Both the position numbers and the translations under genes were made by a program. A stretch of DNA of 64,000 nucleotides from FW021-bin31 sp964647485 (lineage in GTDB: Bacteria > Bacteroidota > Bacteroidia > Chitinophagales > Chitinophagaceae). The stretch covers positions 1-64,000 of the forward strand of contig CAZYHV010000004.1 in the NCBI GenBank assembly GCA_964647485.1, read 5' to 3'. Of this stretch, positions 60,814 through 64,000 are shown in pieces (position 1 is the first letter of the stretch; every line of letters begins with the position of its first letter). Under the pieces are notes generated by a model. It saw only the letters and a program-made list of their open reading frames with translations, made no database searches and had not been told where the DNA came from.

Positions 60814-61572
60814 TTAATTTTTTGTCGCTGTTTCAAAAAATTCAGTGATTAATTTTTGTCTCTGGCTGCTTACCGGAATCTCTTGTCCACTTTGCATTAC
60901 CAAATAATTTCCACCCCTTCGGTGATATTTTTTAAGATGATTGGGATTGATCAGGTAGGATTGATGCACGCGTATAAAGAAGAAGGGAGCTAATGTTTTA
61001 TCTATTTCTTTCAAGGTTTTTGAAATGAGTAATTTATCTCCATCCGAAAGTATAATTTTGGTATAATTGCTTTGACTTTGGCAATATTCTATTTTTTTTA
61101 CCTCAATAAACTCATAACCATCCGAAATCGGAACAGAAATTTTACTTTTAAGGAGACCTTCCTTTTTTAGATATTTCAATAGTTGTGTTAATTGTTCTTT
61201 TGTGTCTTGCTGTTTTTCTTTAGTTTTTTGCCATTCTTCTATTGCTTCTTTGAGTTCTTCCGAATCAATAGGTTTAAGCAGGTAATTGATGGCCTTAGCT
61301 TTGAAAGCTTGGATCGCATATTGACTGTAAGCAGTAATAAAAATAACGTCGAATTGGCGTTTAGGAAGTTGTTCCAATAATTGAAATCCATTTAAGCCGG
61401 GCATTTGTATATCCAGAAAGAGCAAATCGATCTTTAATTTAGGAAGCTCTGTGAGTGCTTCCTGCACTTTATTAGTTTGATAGACAATATTTACTTCAGG
61501 GAAAAGGGTATTAAGGTGAATAACCAAACTTTCAATACAGTGGTATTCATCGTCAATGATAGCTATTTTCAT
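60814..61572 (-). CDS. LytTR family response regulator
   Basis: A 252-residue regulator. The receiver domain (1-120) has the acidic pocket IIDDE (Asp7, Asp8), phosphoacceptor Asp54 in LLFLDIQMPGLNGF, and Lys in YLLKPIDSEEL. The LytTR DNA-binding domain (about 145-245) has FIEVKKIEYCQSQSNYTKII and FFIRVHQSYLINPNHLKKYH. LytTR proteins bind pairs of direct repeats spaced about two helical turns apart. It is 39 bp after kinase two and presumably takes phosphate from both neighbouring kinases. Confidence 0.95.
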   Translation of the reverse strand: MKIAIIDDEYHCIESLVIHLNTLFPEVNIVYQTNKVQEALTELPKLKIDLLFLDIQMPGLNGFQLLEQLPKRQFDVIFITAYSQYAIQAFKAKAINYLLKPIDSEELKEAIEEWQKTKEKQQDTKEQLTQLLKYLKKEGLLKSKISVPISDGYEFIEVKKIEYCQSQSNYTKIILSDGDKLLISKTLKEIDKTLAPFFFIRVHQSYLINPNHLKKYHRRGGNYLVMQSGQEIPVSSQRQKLITEFFETATKN

Positions 61573-61611
61573 AATTTTTGCATTTAAAGATATAAAAAAT
61601 GAAGCAAAATA

Positions 61612-63030
61612 TTAGTAGTTTATGGTAAGAATTACTTTCGTTCCTAATCGTTCATCAGATGAATTCTTCTTGTCTATAATTTCAAAGCTAATTTTTGAAG
61701 TATAACTCTGATTAAAATGTTTAATTCTATCTTTAGTTAGTTTCATTCCCACACTTTTTTTATGGGAAAACATATTTTTATCTTGAGACGCAGAGAAGGT
61801 TCTTCTTCCCACCCCATTATCTTCAATAATAATGTATATTTTATTCTTCTCTCTTGTGGTTTTAATAAGCAGCTTTTTAACCTTTTTCTCAGAAGGGAGT
61901 AACCCATGCCAAATAGCGTTTTCAACAAAAGGTTGTAAAATGAGCGGAGGAATTTGGATTTTTTTTAATTCCTCTCTAGAAAATGTGTCGATGCTGTAAT
62001 GGAAATTATTATCAAAACGCCTTTCTTCCAATCGGAGATAATATTGAAGCAATTTGATTTCTTCGGATAAAGGAATGGATTGGCTTTTAGGAAGTTCCAA
62101 TACCATCCTGAAAAAGCGACTGAGGATAATCAAATATTGTCCTGCTTTTTTAGATTCTCCTTTTTGAATCAGTAAATTAATCGCGTTAAGGCTGTTAAAG
62201 AGAAAATGTGGATTTAATTGAGAGCGGGTTGCAATCATTTCGGCTTGAGCTCGCTCTTTTTCATAGATGGCAATAGCGTTTATTTTTTCCTGGTCTTTTC
62301 GTTTTTGTTCATAAGAGATATATAGACGATAGGCCAAAGCCAAAGAAAAACAAATAATCTGGAAGAGAATTCCCCATTGAAAATAAGTCTCCGAATCGAA
62401 TTGATACAGAGTCCTAATCGGTAGAGTCGGTATTGTTCCTCTTAATACGGCCAGAAGTGTCCCAAGAAAGTAAAAGGCACTTCCAAGCAGAAAATAACCT
62501 TTAAAGGGCGATTGAAGATGTTTAAAAAAGATCCACAAGATAGCGACAATACTCATAAATAAGATAACTAACCGGGACAATATAAAAGCAAGTTCCCGCC
62601 CCCCGGCCGATGAAGGTGAATAAAAGTGATAAACTACAGCGTAAAGTGCTCCACTGTAGGCCATGAAAAGAATCCAATAGTATAGTTTTATATTTTGTCT
62701 TTTTATATCCAACAATCGGATAGTAAATAAACAATAAGCCGCATACGCAAATAGAGTAAAGAGTTCCAAATAACGAGCTGAACTTTTATCTGACAGCTGA
62801 AATAACGACCCCATCAGCTCCGTATGACGAAGAAAAATAATAGCCTCTATCAAACTGAAAAAGAGAAAGAGAAAATAATAAAGATAAATACGGTCTTTAC
62901 TTTTTAAAAATACAAGCCCGATAAAAAAACTAGTAAACAATAAAGCCCCACAAAATAGTAGTCCTGACTGTATTGCAATCTCAATTTTTAAGCTTGACGT
63001 ATTTCCAATAAGTAAATCTGCTGTGAACAT
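61612..63030 (-). CDS. LytS-type sensor histidine kinase (second of two)
   Basis: A 472-residue paralogue of the kinase at 59243-60679, with the same plan: about seven membrane segments in residues 20-235, coiled coil, then SQLNPHFLFNSLNAINLLIQ with His275, PPLILQPFVENAIWHGLLP, and IEDNGVGRR. The catalytic halves are nearly identical between the two while the membrane halves differ, suggesting different signals feeding one regulator. It is the first gene of the minus-strand run. A set of three 21-bp-spaced repeats lies 140-190 bp upstream. Confidence 0.93.
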   Translation of the reverse strand: MFTADLLIGNTSSLKIEIAIQSGLLFCGALLFTSFFIGLVFLKSKDRIYLYYFLFLFFSLIEAIIFLRHTELMGSLFQLSDKSSARYLELFTLFAYAAYCLFTIRLLDIKRQNIKLYYWILFMAYSGALYAVVYHFYSPSSAGGRELAFILSRLVILFMSIVAILWIFFKHLQSPFKGYFLLGSAFYFLGTLLAVLRGTIPTLPIRTLYQFDSETYFQWGILFQIICFSLALAYRLYISYEQKRKDQEKINAIAIYEKERAQAEMIATRSQLNPHFLFNSLNAINLLIQKGESKKAGQYLIILSRFFRMVLELPKSQSIPLSEEIKLLQYYLRLEERRFDNNFHYSIDTFSREELKKIQIPPLILQPFVENAIWHGLLPSEKKVKKLLIKTTREKNKIYIIIEDNGVGRRTFSASQDKNMFSHKKSVGMKLTKDRIKHFNQSYTSKISFEIIDKKNSSDERLGTKVILTINY

Positions 63031-63170
63031 CCGCTCTATTTTACTAACTATTATTTCTTCATCCGTTTAACAGATTCTTTTCATCAAAATATTAATGATC
63101 CCCCGGATTTTCAGATTTAATTAAAACCCTTGGAAAGGTAGGATTTATTTAGAATAAAAATATGGAGAGT

Positions 63171-63221
63171 TGAGTATTTGATAGGTATTATTGAGTATTT
63201 ACCAGTATTTTTTGAGTATTA
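63171..63221 (+). repeat. Three direct repeats TGAGTATT, 21-bp period
   Basis: TGAGTATT starts at 63171, 63192 and 63213, spaced exactly 21 bp, so all copies face the same side of the helix. Half-similar GGTATT and CAGTATT lie between them. They are upstream of the kinase at 61612-63030 and point towards the porin-like gene. Direct repeats at about this spacing are what LytTR regulators bind. Confidence 0.7.
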
Positions 63222-63441
63222 AAGGTCTAAATATTAAGCAAACGAATACAAAAGGGAGGTCTTTGAAGGGATTAGAGAGGATGCAAAAGAAAGAGACCCT
63301 GAAAAAAAATGATCTATTTTCAATCTCATTATCTACTAAAATAAGGTTGCTCAAAAGGATAAAAACTCAATATCTTTCCGGATTTACACATTGAGTTTTG
63401 AAAAACACCTCTTTTTCTAAATAGGGGTAGAAGGATTTTTG

Positions 63442-63491
63442 AATACTCAATAATACCCCACGAATACTCATTTATCCCCCTTAATTACTCA
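63442..63491 (-). repeat. Three inverted-orientation copies of the 21-bp-period repeat
   Basis: AATACTCA at 63442 and 63463 and ATTACTCA at 63484 are the reverse complement of the TGAGTATT repeats, again with an exact 21-bp period. They end about 80 bp before the porin-like ATG. Two further copies of the core (ACTCAATA near 63365, TGAGTTTT near 63392) lie between the sets. I see no gene in 63031-63568. Confidence 0.7.
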
Positions 63492-63568
63492 TTAGCTATT
63501 GGAGCTCTAAGAAATTTAAAATTATTTTACACCCATTAAATCATTTAAAATATTTAAACATTACTGCT

Positions 63569-64000
63569 ATGAAAAAAATTACTTTTTTCTCTATGATACT
63601 CCTTTTCATTGGATTTAGTGCCTTTGCTCAAAAGGGAAATAACCAAATAGGTGTTGGCTTGGATGTGGGATTACCTATGGGTGATTTTAGCAATGGATAT
63701 GGCGTGGGTTTCGGAGGAACAGCAAAAGCTCTGTATGGCATTGGAAGTTCCGGTCAGGTAGAGTTGACCTTAGGTTATATTGGCTTTGGAGCCAAAAATA
63801 GTTCTTCTGATGTAAAAGGATCTACGAATATGATACCTATTATGTTTGGTTATCGCCATCATCTGGCAAATGGAATTTATTTGGAACCTCAATTAGGATT
63901 GATGTCCGTAAGTTCTAAAGTAAAAATGCCTGAAATGGGAGGCTTTGGAGGAACATATAAATCTTCTTCTACCAACCTAGGCATAGCAGTAGGTGCCGGA
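63569..64000 (+). CDS. Porin-like outer-membrane beta-barrel protein (partial)
   Basis: The first 144 codons of a gene cut by the window end. The signal peptide MKKITFFSMILLFIGFSAFA is followed by strands of an OmpA-type small barrel: NNQIGVGLDVGLPMGDF, GGTAKALYGIGSSGQVELTL, MIPIMFGYRHHL, GIYLEPQLGLM. This is the pattern of Bacteroidota outer-membrane beta-barrel (PRTRC/OmpW-like) proteins of about 180-220 residues. Repeats upstream suggest control by the LytTR regulator nearby. Confidence 0.8.
   Translation, partial: MKKITFFSMILLFIGFSAFAQKGNNQIGVGLDVGLPMGDFSNGYGVGFGGTAKALYGIGSSGQVELTLGYIGFGAKNSSSDVKGSTNMIPIMFGYRHHLANGIYLEPQLGLMSVSSKVKMPEMGGFGGTYKSSSTNLGIAVGAG

Noticed and set aside
63191..63394. 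67-codon open frame upstream of the porin-like gene
   Set aside because: It starts at a TTG inside the regulatory repeats, has biased Lys/Leu composition and no family resemblance.

Overview
The window looks like chromosomal DNA of a free-living or host-associated Bacteroidota, most likely of the Sphingobacteriia/Chitinophagia type. The evidence is low GC, three SusC/SusD pairs, a SusC with an STN domain controlled by an ECF sigma factor and FecR, TAnnTTTG-type promoters, a HisB of the two-domain (phosphatase plus dehydratase) type, ribosomal protein THX, and families largely restricted to this phylum (DUF4142, DUF4105, DUF3823, DUF5723-like).

Layout. 0.1-5.7 kb: a cupredoxin lipoprotein and a DUF4142 protein, then the histidine genes hisG-hisD-hisC-hisB on the minus strand. 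They are preceded by a complete-looking ribosome-mediated attenuator with a His-rich leader peptide. The two halves of HisB lie in different frames joined at a run of ten A. 5.7-9.5 kb: an outer-membrane-like protein, a DUF4105 membrane protein, an antitoxin with a broken RelE/ParE toxin, and a tandem 201-bp-period repeat. 9.8-22.7 kb: two SusCD pairs, a diheme cytochrome c, a decayed repeat island, and FecR plus ECF sigma.

22.7-45.6 kb is a large alpha-mannan utilisation locus: a sugar MFS transporter, GH125, two GH92, GH76, an endonuclease/exonuclease/phosphatase-fold protein, GH43, a sialidase-fold propeller, an unrecognised 726-residue GH-like protein, a ROK protein, a LacI regulator and SusC/SusD/DUF3823. 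Four operon promoters in this locus carry a shared near-palindrome (TAAATCGTTTTA type, central CG) inside or right after a TAnnTTTG -7 box. This predicts one LacI regulon covering surface binding, endo- and exo-mannosidases, import and the ROK protein.

45.7-59.1 kb is housekeeping: a DUF3298 lipoprotein, pdxH, ribosomal protein THX, HU, exonuclease III, a SurA-like isomerase, the infB-nusA-rimP cluster, bioB, an SDR oxidoreductase and an alpha/beta hydrolase. 59.2-64 kb holds two paralogous LytS-type sensor kinases flanking one LytTR response regulator, and a porin-like gene cut by the window end. The intergenic region before the porin has two sets of three 8-bp repeats, each with an exact 21-bp period and in opposite orientation, a likely target of the LytTR regulator.

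All functions are read from sequence motifs and remembered family features; no database search was run. No rRNA, tRNA, CRISPR array, insertion sequence or prophage was seen.
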